From Streptomyces rubradiris (GTDB lineage Bacteria; Actinomycetota; Actinomycetes; Streptomycetales; Streptomycetaceae): a stretch of DNA of 64,000 nt. Of the stretch, positions 8,326-16,259 are shown piece by piece (the first letter of the stretch is position 1; each line of letters begins with the position of its first letter). The notes under the pieces are model-generated. The model did no database searches. It was given only the letters and a program-made list of their open reading frames with translations, and was not told the origin of the DNA. The stretch covers positions 930,001 through 994,000 of the forward strand of contig NZ_BNEA01000015.1 of the NCBI RefSeq assembly GCF_016860525.1, given 5' to 3'. The translations under genes and the position numbers were made by a program.

Positions 8326-8988
8326 TCAGCCCGCGGCGTGCGGGTCGATCATGGACTGGGCGTATACGACCCCCATGCCGTAGGCGCCGCCGTGCTCCTT
8401 CACCACGTCGAGGGTCTGGGTGTACGTCTCCCCGCGCGCCCAGTCGCGCTGGAGTTCCAGCAGGACCTGGAGCCAGGTGACCGGGACGGCGCCGGCCGCG
8501 GTCATGCGCCGCATGGCGTGCTCGTGGGCCTCGGGCGTGACGCCGGCGGAGGCGTCGGCGACGACGTACACCTCGTAGCCCTGGCTGAGGGCGGAGAGGG
8601 CGGGCAGGACGAGGCAGACCTCGGTCCACAGCCCGGACAGGATGATCTTGCCGCGGCCGGTGGCCTTGACGGCCTCCACGAGCGCCGGGTCCTCCCAGGC
8701 GTTCATCGAGGTGCGGTCCACGATCTCGTGCTTGGGGAAGACCTCGCGCAGCTGCGGCAGGAGCGGGCCGGAGAACGACTCGGCGGCGACGGTGGACAGC
8801 ACGACGGGCACGTCGAAGACGGTGGCCGCCTTGGCGAGGCCGACGGTGGCGTTGATGACCCCGGCCCGGTCCGCGCTGGCCGCGCCGAAGAACATCTGCG
8901 GCTGGTGGTCCACGAACAGCATCATCGCGTTGTCGGGGGTGAGCAGGTCGGGGCTGGGCGCGGCCTCGACGGAGTCGAACTTGTTCAT
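8326..8988 (-). CDS. Isochorismatase-family (YcaC-like) hydrolase
   Basis: From ATG 8988 (GGAAGGA eight bases upstream) this encodes 220 residues of a cysteine hydrolase with the isochorismatase fold. The aspartate of the triad is in MLFVDHQPQ, a lysine follows at GRGKIILSG, and the nucleophile is the Cys of LWTEVCLVLPA. The reading frame stays open further upstream to 9159, but that part has no ribosome site and is not family sequence. The YcaC-like branch is often annotated as nicotinamidase-related hydrolase of unknown substrate. It heads the apparent unit with DoxX and the two alpha/beta hydrolases. Confidence 0.85.
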   Translation of the reverse strand: MNKFDSVEAAPSPDLLTPDNAMMLFVDHQPQMFFGAASADRAGVINATVGLAKAATVFDVPVVLSTVAAESFSGPLLPQLREVFPKHEIVDRTSMNAWEDPALVEAVKATGRGKIILSGLWTEVCLVLPALSALSQGYEVYVVADASAGVTPEAHEHAMRRMTAAGAVPVTWLQVLLELQRDWARGETYTQTLDVVKEHGGAYGMGVVYAQSMIDPHAAG

Positions 8989-9050
8989 GACGGATCCTTC
9001 CAAGAGAGGAGAGTCGAGAAGGCGAAGAGAGACGCAGGGCGCGCGGAAGA

Positions 9051-9061
9051 ACATCTGATGT
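9051..9061. promoter_or_regulatory. Palindrome ACATCTGATGT
   Basis: This perfect 11-bp palindrome lies 63-73 bp upstream of the isochorismatase-family start and abuts TTGACT (minus strand, 9066-9071), a possible -35 element. No clear -10 follows at the right distance. It is a candidate operator for the downstream minus-strand unit. Confidence 0.3.
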
Positions 9062-9186
9062 ACAGTCAACTTGCTTGCCTGGCAGCCCCGTTCACGATCC
9101 GACGCTACGGCCGCACGGTTTCCCGGCGCTTTGCTCAGGGTGTCCGGGACTGTCCCCACGCTGCACGGCTCGTCGGTGGCGTCCGC

Positions 9187-11085
9187 TCAGAGGACGAAGC
9201 AGGGATCGAAGACCTGAGGGCCGTTCCCGGGGGCGGAGCCACGGGCGGCCCGCCACTGGCGGTGCCGCTCCGACTCCGCGACCGCCTCCGCCAGGCGGTC
9301 GGCCTGGCGTGCCCCCGTGATTCCCGGCGGCGGGGTCGCCTGGTAGCCGCCGAAGCGGGCCACCGGGCTCCAGGAGGGGCTGACGGGCGGGACCGCCTCG
9401 TCCAGGCCCTCGTACTCCGCCGCCGCGTAGACCAGCCGGCCGCCGACGACGGTGAGCACCGACTCGATGTGCGGGATGTCGTCCGCGCGCACGGCGAAGT
9501 AGTCATGGGACAGGACCGCGAAGTCCGCCAGGAAACCGGTCCTCAGCAGCCCCTTCACCTCGCCCTCGCCCGTCATCCGGGCGCCGCCCCGGGTGTACAG
9601 CTCCAGTGCCTTCTCCCGGGACACCAGCCGGTCCGGCGGGTACAGGCGCAGGTCGCCCACGGTGCGTCCGGTGACGAGCCAGTGCAGGGCCACCCACGGG
9701 TTGTACGACGAGACCCGGGTCGCGTCCGTGCCCGCCGCCACCCGCAGGCCCCGCTCCAGCATCTCCGTGACCGGCGGCGTGCGTTCGGCCGCCTCGGCGC
9801 CGTACCGGTCGACGAAGGCCTTGCCCTGGAAGGACATGCGGTTCTGCACGCCGATGGCGCCGCCCAGCGCCGCGATCCGCTCCAGACTTCCCGGGGACAC
9901 CGTCTCGGCGTGGTCGAAGAGCCACCGGTTGCCGGCCGGGAAGAGGCCTTCCGCCGCCAGCTTCTCGAAGACCGCCAGGTCCCGGCGGATGGTCTCGTCG
10001 TAGGTGGCGTGCAGCCGGAAGCCCCAACCGTTCTCCATGAGCAGCCGGACCGCCTTCTCGAACTCGGCCTCGTAGCCGGCGGCGAGTTCGGGCCGGGGTT
10101 CGGAGAAGTTCTCGAAGTCGGCCGCCGCCCAGGTCAGGTTCTCCCCGGCGCCGTTCAGCCGGAGCCATTCGTCGCCCTCGTCCGGGTCCACGGTCTCGGT
10201 CCACCGCCGCAGGTCGTCCAGCTCCTGCCCGGCGGCCTGCGGGAAGAGGTGGTAGGCGATCCGCAGGGAGAGCTCTCCGGCCCGGGCCAGCTCGGTGACG
10301 GTCCGGTAGTTCTCCGGGAAGCTCTGGAACCCGCCGGCCGCGTCGACGGCGGAGGTGAGGCCGAACCGGTTGAGTTCCCGCAGGAAGTGCCGGGTGGACG
10401 TCTTCCTGTCCTCCTCGCCCAGCGTGGGTGCCGCCGCCAGCGTGGAGTAGAGGACCAGCGCGCCGGGCGCGGCGAGCAGGACCCCCGTCGGTTCCCCGTC
10501 CCGGCCCCGCACGATCTGCCCGCCCCGCGGGTCGGGGGTGTCGCGGGTGTAGCCGGCGGCGCGCACGGCGGCACGGTTCATCAGCGCGGACTGGTACAGG
10601 TGCAGGACGAAGACGGGGGTGTCCGGGGCCGCGGCGTTCAGTTCCGCGACCGTCGGCATCCGCCGCTCGGCGAACTGCTCGGCCGTCCAGCCGCCGACCA
10701 CCCGTATCCACTGGCCCTTCGGGGTGCGGCCGGCCTGCTCGCGCAGCATGGCCAGCGCCTGCCGCAGCGAGGGCACGCCGTCCCAGCGCAGCTCCAGCAC
10801 GTAGTTGAGGCCGCCCCTGATCACGTGCAGGTGCGAGTCGTTCAGGCCGGGGACGATCCGGCGGCCCAGCGCGTCGACCACGCGCGTCCGCGGCCCCACG
10901 TGCCGCGCGACCGTCGCCTCGTCACCGAGAGCGGTGATCCTGCCGTCGCGGACCGCGAGGGCCGTCGCGGCGGGCCGCTCCGGATCACCGGTGTGGACCT
11001 TGGCGTTGCGGACGACGAGGTCGGCGGCGTCGCCGTCCTCTAGGCCGGGAAAGGGGGTGACACCGCTGACCGGCATCGTCGTCAT
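9187..11085 (-). CDS. Amidohydrolase family 3 (YtcJ-like)
   Basis: This 632-residue metal-dependent amidohydrolase (composite domain plus TIM barrel) carries the N-terminal DLVVRNAKVHTGD strand and the metal-binding HxH in GLNDSHLH. Later ligands appear in RLHATYDET, FDHAETV and the Asp of AAGTDATRVSSYNPW. The family hydrolyses amide or imide bonds, often N-substituted formamides, but this substrate is unknown. It has no signal peptide. The ATG at 11085 has a GAGAGG-type site. The gene is followed, 198 bp on, by the isochorismatase-family hydrolase, so amide or ester breakdown is a theme of this strand. Confidence 0.85.
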   Translation of the reverse strand: MTTMPVSGVTPFPGLEDGDAADLVVRNAKVHTGDPERPAATALAVRDGRITALGDEATVARHVGPRTRVVDALGRRIVPGLNDSHLHVIRGGLNYVLELRWDGVPSLRQALAMLREQAGRTPKGQWIRVVGGWTAEQFAERRMPTVAELNAAAPDTPVFVLHLYQSALMNRAAVRAAGYTRDTPDPRGGQIVRGRDGEPTGVLLAAPGALVLYSTLAAAPTLGEEDRKTSTRHFLRELNRFGLTSAVDAAGGFQSFPENYRTVTELARAGELSLRIAYHLFPQAAGQELDDLRRWTETVDPDEGDEWLRLNGAGENLTWAAADFENFSEPRPELAAGYEAEFEKAVRLLMENGWGFRLHATYDETIRRDLAVFEKLAAEGLFPAGNRWLFDHAETVSPGSLERIAALGGAIGVQNRMSFQGKAFVDRYGAEAAERTPPVTEMLERGLRVAAGTDATRVSSYNPWVALHWLVTGRTVGDLRLYPPDRLVSREKALELYTRGGARMTGEGEVKGLLRTGFLADFAVLSHDYFAVRADDIPHIESVLTVVGGRLVYAAAEYEGLDEAVPPVSPSWSPVARFGGYQATPPPGITGARQADRLAEAVAESERHRQWRAARGSAPGNGPQVFDPCFVL

Positions 11086-11160
11086 GACGGGGCCTCTCGT
11101 TCTCGAAAGGGAAGGGGGCGGGACCGGACGGGCCCCGCGGAAGGACAGGGACGGCGGGTC

Positions 11161-11573
11161 CTACGCGCGCCCGAGGATGGCGTCGAGCGTCCGGTCGAGC
11201 TCGGTCCGGATCCGCGTGGAGACCTGGGCGGACCGGGTCTCGGACAGGGCGAGGAAGGAGCACAGCGTGTCCGTGCGGAGCCGCACCACGCAGGAGCCGT
11301 ACAGGGAGACCAGTTCGATGTCCGTCTCGCCCGCGGCGCCCGGCCGGACCCGGACGTCACCGTCGCCCACGGCCACGCCGACCCCCTCCTCCAGCAGGCT
11401 CCGGGCGAAGACCCAGGTCGCGGCCCCGCCCTCGCCCGGCCCTGCGGCGGGGGCGAAGTCGAGCCGCACCGCCGGCGGGTCGCCGGGGTCGTGACGGTCC
11501 CCACCACCAGCCGGCCCGCGCCGTGCTCCGGCGACGACACCTTCGCCGTGACGAGTCGCTCGATGGGCTTCAC
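11161..11573 (-). pseudogene. SsgA-like sporulation protein, frameshifted
   Basis: Two frames together give a protein of about 137 residues that matches the SsgA/SsgB plan. The first 28 codons (GTG at 11573, GAGGAG upstream, ending GRLVVGTVT) are in one frame. From about 11490 the family sequence continues in another frame: DPGDPPAVRLDF, WVFARSLLEEG, GDGDVRVRPG, then a C-terminal helix ELDRTLDAILGRA. SsgA-like proteins guide septum placement and spore-wall assembly in sporulating streptomycetes. The shift is equivalent to a two-base loss at 11488-11491. It could be real decay, a sequencing error or, less likely, a slippage site. The RTDT/ALSET part is diverged from the usual VPPGTE. Confidence 0.65.
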
Positions 11574-11646
11574 GGACACTCCTCGGGACGTGCTCCTGGA
11601 ACGGGACGCCGGCGCCGCCGGTGCGGGCGGACGCGGCGAAGGAGGC

Positions 11647-12354
11647 TCAGAGCGTGCGGCGGACACCGGCCGCGCGTTCGAGGTCGCGCAGCTGGACGGC
11701 GAGGTCGCCCTCGACGGCGTGGTGCGCCGGGCCGCTGCGGCCGATCGGCAGGACCTGCTCGCCGCGCATGTCCTCCAGCATGAGGGCGAAGGCCGCGTAC
11801 AGGGCCGCGGAGGCCAGCAGCAGGGCGAGGACGCCGGAGAGGGTGCCCAGCCAGGCGACGCCGGAGAGGTTCGCGGCGGCGGCCACGGCGAACCGGGGGA
11901 CGGCCACGCACAGCACGAGCCACAGGGCCCGCTTGGCCCTGGCCACGCTCGCCATGAGGACGGCGAACACGGTGAAGGCGAGGTTCAGCACGCCCAGCAC
12001 CGCCGCGCCGCCCGGCGGGTCGAGGGCCAGGACCAGGCAGGTGGCCAGCCAGGTCCCGGAGAAGCAGGCCATCAGCGTGGCCGCGAGGACGTCACGGGCA
12101 CCGAACGCCAGGACGCCCACGAGGAGTTGGAGCACGAAGGCGGGCAGGACGGTGAAGGCGACGGCCCGGTCCGCGTTCTCCTCGAAGACGCCGAGCTGGA
12201 AACAGCCGACGAGGACCGAGGCGATGGCCACGGCGTAGAAGCCGAGGGGCATCGGTGACGCGATCGGACGGAGGTTGATGCGGGTCATGCTCCGCAGATC
12301 GGGTTCGTGGTGCCGGCCGCCCGGGACGGGCGGAGGGCTGTCGGGGGTGTCCAT
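11647..12354 (-). CDS. GPR1/FUN34/YaaH-like membrane protein
   Basis: This 235-residue protein has six hydrophobic segments. The segment before helix 1, RPIASPMPLGFYAVAIAS, resembles the N-P-x-P-L-G-x signature of acetate/succinate transporters of the GPR1/FUN34/YaaH family, and helix 1 continues with GCFQLGVFE. The first Asn-Pro is not conserved, which lowers certainty. A hydrophilic C-terminal tail of about 35 residues follows the last helix. ATG 12354 is used; ATG 12288, just before the conserved part, has a closer GCGGAG site and is a reasonable alternative. It may import or export a small carboxylate released by the neighbouring hydrolases. Confidence 0.55.
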   Translation of the reverse strand: MDTPDSPPPVPGGRHHEPDLRSMTRINLRPIASPMPLGFYAVAIASVLVGCFQLGVFEENADRAVAFTVLPAFVLQLLVGVLAFGARDVLAATLMACFSGTWLATCLVLALDPPGGAAVLGVLNLAFTVFAVLMASVARAKRALWLVLCVAVPRFAVAAAANLSGVAWLGTLSGVLALLLASAALYAAFALMLEDMRGEQVLPIGRSGPAHHAVEGDLAVQLRDLERAAGVRRTL

Positions 12355-12450
12355 GTGCTGCCTGCCTGCTCGGAGGAGAACGGGAAGAGCGGGGTACGCA
12401 CGCCTGCCGGGCCCGCGTACCCCGGGGCGTCCGCACGGGCGGGGGCCTGC

Positions 12451-12472
12451 CCCCGGGCGTCGCCGCCCGGGG
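12451..12472 (-). terminator. GC-rich hairpin after esterase 1
   Basis: CCCCGGGCG (12451-12459) and CGCCCGGGG (12464-12472) form a 9-bp perfect stem with a 4-base loop, six bases beyond the stop codon of the esterase at 12479. Confidence 0.6.
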
Positions 12473-12478
12473 ACGGAC

Positions 12479-13447
12479 TCAGTCCTTGGCGAGCGCGGCC
12501 CGGAGCGTGCCCACGGCGAGGGCGACGGCGGACCGGGCGGCGTGGGTGTCCCGCAGCGCGTCGAGCATGACGAAGTCGTGGATGATGCCCTGGTAGCGCA
12601 CGGCGGTCACCGGCACGCCGGCGGCCCGCAGCTTGTTCGCGTACGCCTCGCCCTCGTCGCGCAGGACATCGGCCTCGGCGGTGATGACCAGGGCGGGCGG
12701 CAGGCCGGTGAGCTGCTCGGTGGTGGCGCGCAGCGGGGAGGCGGTGATCTGCGCCCGCTCGGCCTCGTCGGTGGTGTACTGGTCCCAGAACCACCGCATG
12801 CCGTCGCGGCGCAGGAAGTAGCCCTCGGCGAACTGGTGGTAGGAGGCGGTGTCGAAGGACGCGTCGGTGACCGGGTAGAACAGGACCTGCTGGAGCAGGG
12901 GAACACCGCCCCGCTCCTTGGCCATCAGGGTGAGCGCGGCGCTCATGTTGCCGCCGACCGAGTCCCCGGCGACCGCCATGCGGGTGGCGTCCAGGCCCTT
13001 GTCCGGCCCGCCGGTCACGATCCAGCGGGCGACGGCCCAGTTCTGCTCGACGGCCACCGGGTAGCGGTGCTCCGGCGACAGGTCGTACTCCGGGAAGACG
13101 ACGGCGGCACCGGCCCCGACGGCCAGTTCCCGCACCAGCCGGTCATGGGTGTGGGCATTGCCGAACACCCAGCCCGCTCCGTGGATGTAGAGGATGACGG
13201 GCAGCTCGCCCCGGACACCGGCGGGACGCACGACGCGCGCCCTGACGAAGCCGCCGGAGGGGACGGTGACGGTGACCCACTCCTCGTCGATCGCGGGCTT
13301 GTCCACCGGTGCGGACTGGACCTCGTCGACGGCCTTGCGGCCGTCCGCCACGGGCAGCTGGAAGAGGAACGGCGGCTGGGCGGTGGCCTCGGCGAAGGCC
13401 GCCGCGGCCGGCTCCAGGACAGGGGTGACAGGAGGGAACTCGTGCAT
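12479..13447 (-). CDS. HSL-type alpha/beta hydrolase (esterase) 1
   Basis: This 322-residue hormone-sensitive-lipase family esterase starts at ATG 13447. The oxyanion motif is HGAGW (a variant of HGGGW), the nucleophile is in GDSVGGN, the acid in TAEADVLRDEG and the His in GIIHDFVM. It also has the family FPEYDLSPEHRYP strand. It has no signal peptide. It is a clear paralogue of the next gene upstream (13831-14802): both share ARWI, LVAKERGGV-like, YHQFAEGYFL-like and ITASPL blocks. The pair probably arose by tandem duplication. Upstream lie 44-bp tandem repeats and a 17-bp motif shared with the paralogue's promoter region. Confidence 0.87.
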   Translation of the reverse strand: MHEFPPVTPVLEPAAAAFAEATAQPPFLFQLPVADGRKAVDEVQSAPVDKPAIDEEWVTVTVPSGGFVRARVVRPAGVRGELPVILYIHGAGWVFGNAHTHDRLVRELAVGAGAAVVFPEYDLSPEHRYPVAVEQNWAVARWIVTGGPDKGLDATRMAVAGDSVGGNMSAALTLMAKERGGVPLLQQVLFYPVTDASFDTASYHQFAEGYFLRRDGMRWFWDQYTTDEAERAQITASPLRATTEQLTGLPPALVITAEADVLRDEGEAYANKLRAAGVPVTAVRYQGIIHDFVMLDALRDTHAARSAVALAVGTLRAALAKD

Positions 13448-13548
13448 GGCTGAACCCGTTTCGTGAGGGACGCGGGACGTTCGGCGCGCCGCCGCGAGGC
13501 GGCACACCGGGACGTTATGTCCCTGCGCCCGGCATGGGGCCGCCCCCC

Positions 13549-13565
13549 GTGCACACCCCTTGCCC
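13549..13565. promoter_or_regulatory. GTGCACACC motif, copy 1
   Basis: GTGCACACCCCTTGCCC stands about 100 bp upstream of esterase 1. A near copy with two T-for-C changes stands upstream of esterase 2 (14968-14984). Two paralogous genes keeping the same non-coding word suggests a binding site, perhaps for one of the AraC regulators next door. It could also be left over from the duplication. Confidence 0.35.
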
Positions 13566-13590
13566 GAGGGCGCACGGGGCCTCATGGAGC

Positions 13591-13810
13591 CTCCTCCCGT
13601 CCGAGGGCGTACGGGGGCGCCGGCCCTCCTGGTGCTCCTGCTGTCCGAGGGGACACGGGGAGCCGGCCCTCCTGGTGCCTCCTCCTGTACGAGGGCGCAC
13701 GGGGAGCCGGCCCTCCTGGTGCCTCCTCCTGTACGAGGGCGTACGGGGGCGCCGGCCCTCGTGGTGCTCCTGCTGTCCGAGGGGACACGGGGAGCCGGCC
13801 CTCCTGGTGC
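13591..13810. repeat. Five tandem 44-bp repeats between paralogous esterases
   Basis: Units run 13591-13634, 13635-13678, 13679-13722, 13723-13766 and 13767-13810, with partial copies on both sides (near 13557-13590 and 13811-13835). Each has the form CTCCTSCTGTMCGAGGGSRY, then ACGGGGNGCCGGCCCTCCTG and GTG. Units 1 and 4 resemble each other, as do units 2 and 5, giving a higher-order period of 132 bp. A 44-bp unit is not a codon multiple, so this is not protein repeat DNA. It occupies most of the 383-bp gap between the two esterases (13448-13830). The downstream side of esterase 2 and the leader of esterase 1 both fall here. Confidence 0.9.
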
Positions 13811-13830
13811 CTGCTCCCGCGGACGGTCCC

Positions 13831-14802
13831 TCACCACCCCCGGTGCAAGGCGACGTGGAGGATGTCCACGGTCTGCGTCCGGGCGGCCCGGCCCGCGTCG
13901 CTCTCCCGGAGCATGTCGAACAGGATGAACCCGTGGATCGTGCCGTGGTAACGCACGGAGACGACGGAGACGCCCGCCGCCCTCAGTTTCGCCGCGTACG
14001 CCTCCCCCTCGTCGCGCACCACATCGGCCTCCGCGGTCAGGACCAGTGCCGGCGGAAGCCCGCGCAGGTCGTCCGTGGTCGCCAGCAGCGGAGAGGCGGT
14101 GATCTCCGTGCGCCGTGCCGCGTCGGGGACGTAACTCCGCCAGAAGCTCCGCATGACGGCGCCGCCGAGGAAGTAGCCCTCGGCGAAGTGCCGGTAGGAA
14201 GCCGTCCGTCCGGCGGCGTCCGTGACCGGGCAGACCAGGACCTGGTGGACGAAGTGCACTCCCCCGCGCTCCTTGGCGACCAGCGTCAGGGCGGCGGCGA
14301 GGTTGGCGCCCGCCGAGACGCCGACCACGGCGATGCGGCAGCCGTCGAGACGCCAGTCGGCACCGTTCTCCGCGATCCAGCGGGCCACGGTGTAGCTTTG
14401 CTCGACGGCCACCGGATAGCGGGCGGCCGGCGGACGGTCGTACTCGGGCACCACCACGGCCGCGTCCGAACCGAGGACCAGGTCCTCCAGCAGCCGCTGG
14501 TGGGTGGTGGCGGTCGTGTGGGTCCAGCCCAGGCCGTGCAGGTAGAGCACCACCGGCAGGAGTTCCTCGCTGTCGGCCGGCCGCAGGATGCGCACGCGGA
14601 CGCGGTCCCCGTCGCACCCGGGGAGCGCCAGCCACTCCTCCCCGACGTCCGGCGTCCGGTCCGCCTCTCCGCGCAGGACGGCGAGTGCCTCTCCGGAGGG
14701 AGCGGGCCCCGCTCCGCCCGGCACGCCCGGACACTCATGGGCCTCGACGAAGGCCTGGGCCAGTTGCTCGAGGACCGTCGGCGGTCCAGCGACATGTTCC
14801 AC
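13831..14802 (-). CDS. HSL-type alpha/beta hydrolase (esterase) 2
   Basis: This 323-residue paralogue of esterase 1 starts at GTG 14802, chosen because GGGAG lies nine bases upstream and the length then equals the paralogue; no ATG is available. The oxyanion motif has drifted to LHGLGW and the nucleophile elbow to VGVSAGAN (GDSAGG in most of the family). The acid (TAEADVVRDEG) and His (GTIHGFIL) remain. The altered elbow still has Ser, so activity is plausible but substrate preference may differ. It is divergent from the AraC regulator at 15148, a common arrangement for a regulator and its target. Confidence 0.83.
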   Translation of the reverse strand: MEHVAGPPTVLEQLAQAFVEAHECPGVPGGAGPAPSGEALAVLRGEADRTPDVGEEWLALPGCDGDRVRVRILRPADSEELLPVVLYLHGLGWTHTTATTHQRLLEDLVLGSDAAVVVPEYDRPPAARYPVAVEQSYTVARWIAENGADWRLDGCRIAVVGVSAGANLAAALTLVAKERGGVHFVHQVLVCPVTDAAGRTASYRHFAEGYFLGGAVMRSFWRSYVPDAARRTEITASPLLATTDDLRGLPPALVLTAEADVVRDEGEAYAAKLRAAGVSVVSVRYHGTIHGFILFDMLRESDAGRAARTQTVDILHVALHRGW

Positions 14803-15147
14803 GACGACACACTCCCGCGCGTGGGCGCGATCCCGGGATGGAAGAGCTGACGAATCCGTCGGGCCCGGCCCGCTCCTGACAGCGGCGGCCGCCGGGGCGA
14901 CGGACCCCCAGCCTACGGACAGGTACCGGCCCCGCCGCCCCTCCGCACCGGCCTCATGTGCCTGTCCGTGCACACCTCTTGTCCCAGGGGGGCGGCGGAC
15001 GCTCCGCCCGTGTGCGTGACCGCACGTCAAATGACCTATGTGGGGTCTTCTCGCGCCACCGAGCATGAACGGGAACGCACATGGCCGTTCACCCCCCCTG
15101 AGCGGAGAGTTCGCCGACCGGCCGGCGTCCGAGAACAAGGAGCACGC
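14803..15147. promoter_or_regulatory. Divergent promoter region, esterase 2 / AraC
   Basis: This 345-bp region between divergent starts contains the second copy of the GTGCACACC motif at 14968-14984 (GTGCACACCTCTTGTCC). A lower-GC patch (GTCAAATGACCTATGTGG, 15026-15043) may hold the AraC promoter. A related word, GACCTACGTACC, lies upstream of the next AraC gene at 16187-16198. No gene is seen. Confidence 0.4.
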
Positions 15148-16161
15148 GTGGGACACGTTCTTCGGGACATGACGGCCGGACGGGAAGACGAGGCGCCACG
15201 ACTGTGGCAGGACGCCTTCGACGGTCTTGTCGCCCCCGTCCGGCTCGTGATGCGCACCACTGCGGCCGGCCCCCCGGCACCGGTGATCGCTCACCTCGGC
15301 TACCTGAGCCTGCTGCTCGTCGAAGCGGGGCCGTCGCAGCTGAGCCGTACCCCCCGGCACATCGCCCGGAGCCCGGGCGAGCGGATCGCCGTCGTCCTCC
15401 AGCGGTCGGGCACCGCTCTCCTCACCCAGGACGGAAGGAGCACCGCGCTGGAGCCGGGAGAGGTGGCCTTCCTCGACCCGCGCCGGCCCTTCACCCTGGA
15501 CCAGCGCGAGTCCCACCGGATGCTGCTGGTCTCCGTGCCCCGGCAGGCGCTGGGCGACCCGGCGGACCACCTGTTCCGCCTCACCGGGCGTGCCGTACCG
15601 GGACGGAGCGGTGTCGCCGCCCTGCTGGTCCCGTTCCTCGAACGCCTCGCCCGCCTCGCGGACCGGGTGACCGCGGACACCGGTGACCTGCTCGCCGGGA
15701 ACACCGTCGAGTTCATCGCCCTCCTCGCCGACGAACTGCTCGGAAGGGACCAGGAGCCGCCGGGCGGCACGCGCGCCCGGCTGGTGCCGCGCGTCCGCGG
15801 CTACATCGAGCGGCACCTGGGCGAGGCGGACCTGACACCGGAACGGATCGCCGAAGCCCACTACATCTCGGTGCGCTACCTCCACCGCCTCTTCGAAGGC
15901 GAGGGGACGACGGTGGGGCGGCTCATCCTGCGGCGCCGGGTCGAGGAGTGCGCCAGGGAACTGGCCCGCCGCGGACGCGTCAGCCCGACGGTGTCGACGG
16001 TCGCCCGCCGCTGGGGGTTCCACAGCCCCGCCCACTTCAGCCGTGCCTTCAAGGGGGTGTTCGGCGTGCCGCCGCGCCAGTGGCGGCTCACCGGTGCCCT
16101 GGAGGAGGAGCTTCCCGGCCCGGAGCTGCCGAGGGCAGCACAGCGCGCCGCCGTGCACTGA
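15148..16161 (+). CDS. AraC-family transcriptional regulator
   Basis: From GTG 15148 (AAGGAG six bases upstream) this encodes 337 residues. The frame is open further upstream, but that part has no ribosome site. The N-terminal half is an AraC-binding-like sensor (RTPRHIARSPGERIAVVLQ, LEPGEVAFLDPRRPFTL). The C-terminus has the AraC double HTH with ISVRYLHRLFEGEG, RRWGFHSPAHFSRAFKGVFG and VPPRQWR. It is paralogous to the next gene. Its divergent placement from esterase 2 suggests control of the esterases. The inducer is unknown. Confidence 0.85.
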   Translation: MGHVLRDMTAGREDEAPRLWQDAFDGLVAPVRLVMRTTAAGPPAPVIAHLGYLSLLLVEAGPSQLSRTPRHIARSPGERIAVVLQRSGTALLTQDGRSTALEPGEVAFLDPRRPFTLDQRESHRMLLVSVPRQALGDPADHLFRLTGRAVPGRSGVAALLVPFLERLARLADRVTADTGDLLAGNTVEFIALLADELLGRDQEPPGGTRARLVPRVRGYIERHLGEADLTPERIAEAHYISVRYLHRLFEGEGTTVGRLILRRRVEECARELARRGRVSPTVSTVARRWGFHSPAHFSRAFKGVFGVPPRQWRLTGALEEELPGPELPRAAQRAAVH

Positions 16162-16259
16162 CGCGCCCGGGTGTCAGTCATCCGACCTACGTACCCGAGG
16201 CGGGGCACGCCGAGAGTGGGGCACGGACCGTTCGCGCACAAGACCCAAAGGAGCCCACG

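Noticed and set aside
13591..13810. Possible CRISPR array
   Set aside because: The repeats are directly tandem with no unique spacers, and there are no cas genes.
13831..16158. 775-codon reading of the esterase 2 frame from 16158
   Set aside because: Only the part from 14802 down matches an esterase. The upstream extension is antisense to the AraC gene and has no start signal near the domain.
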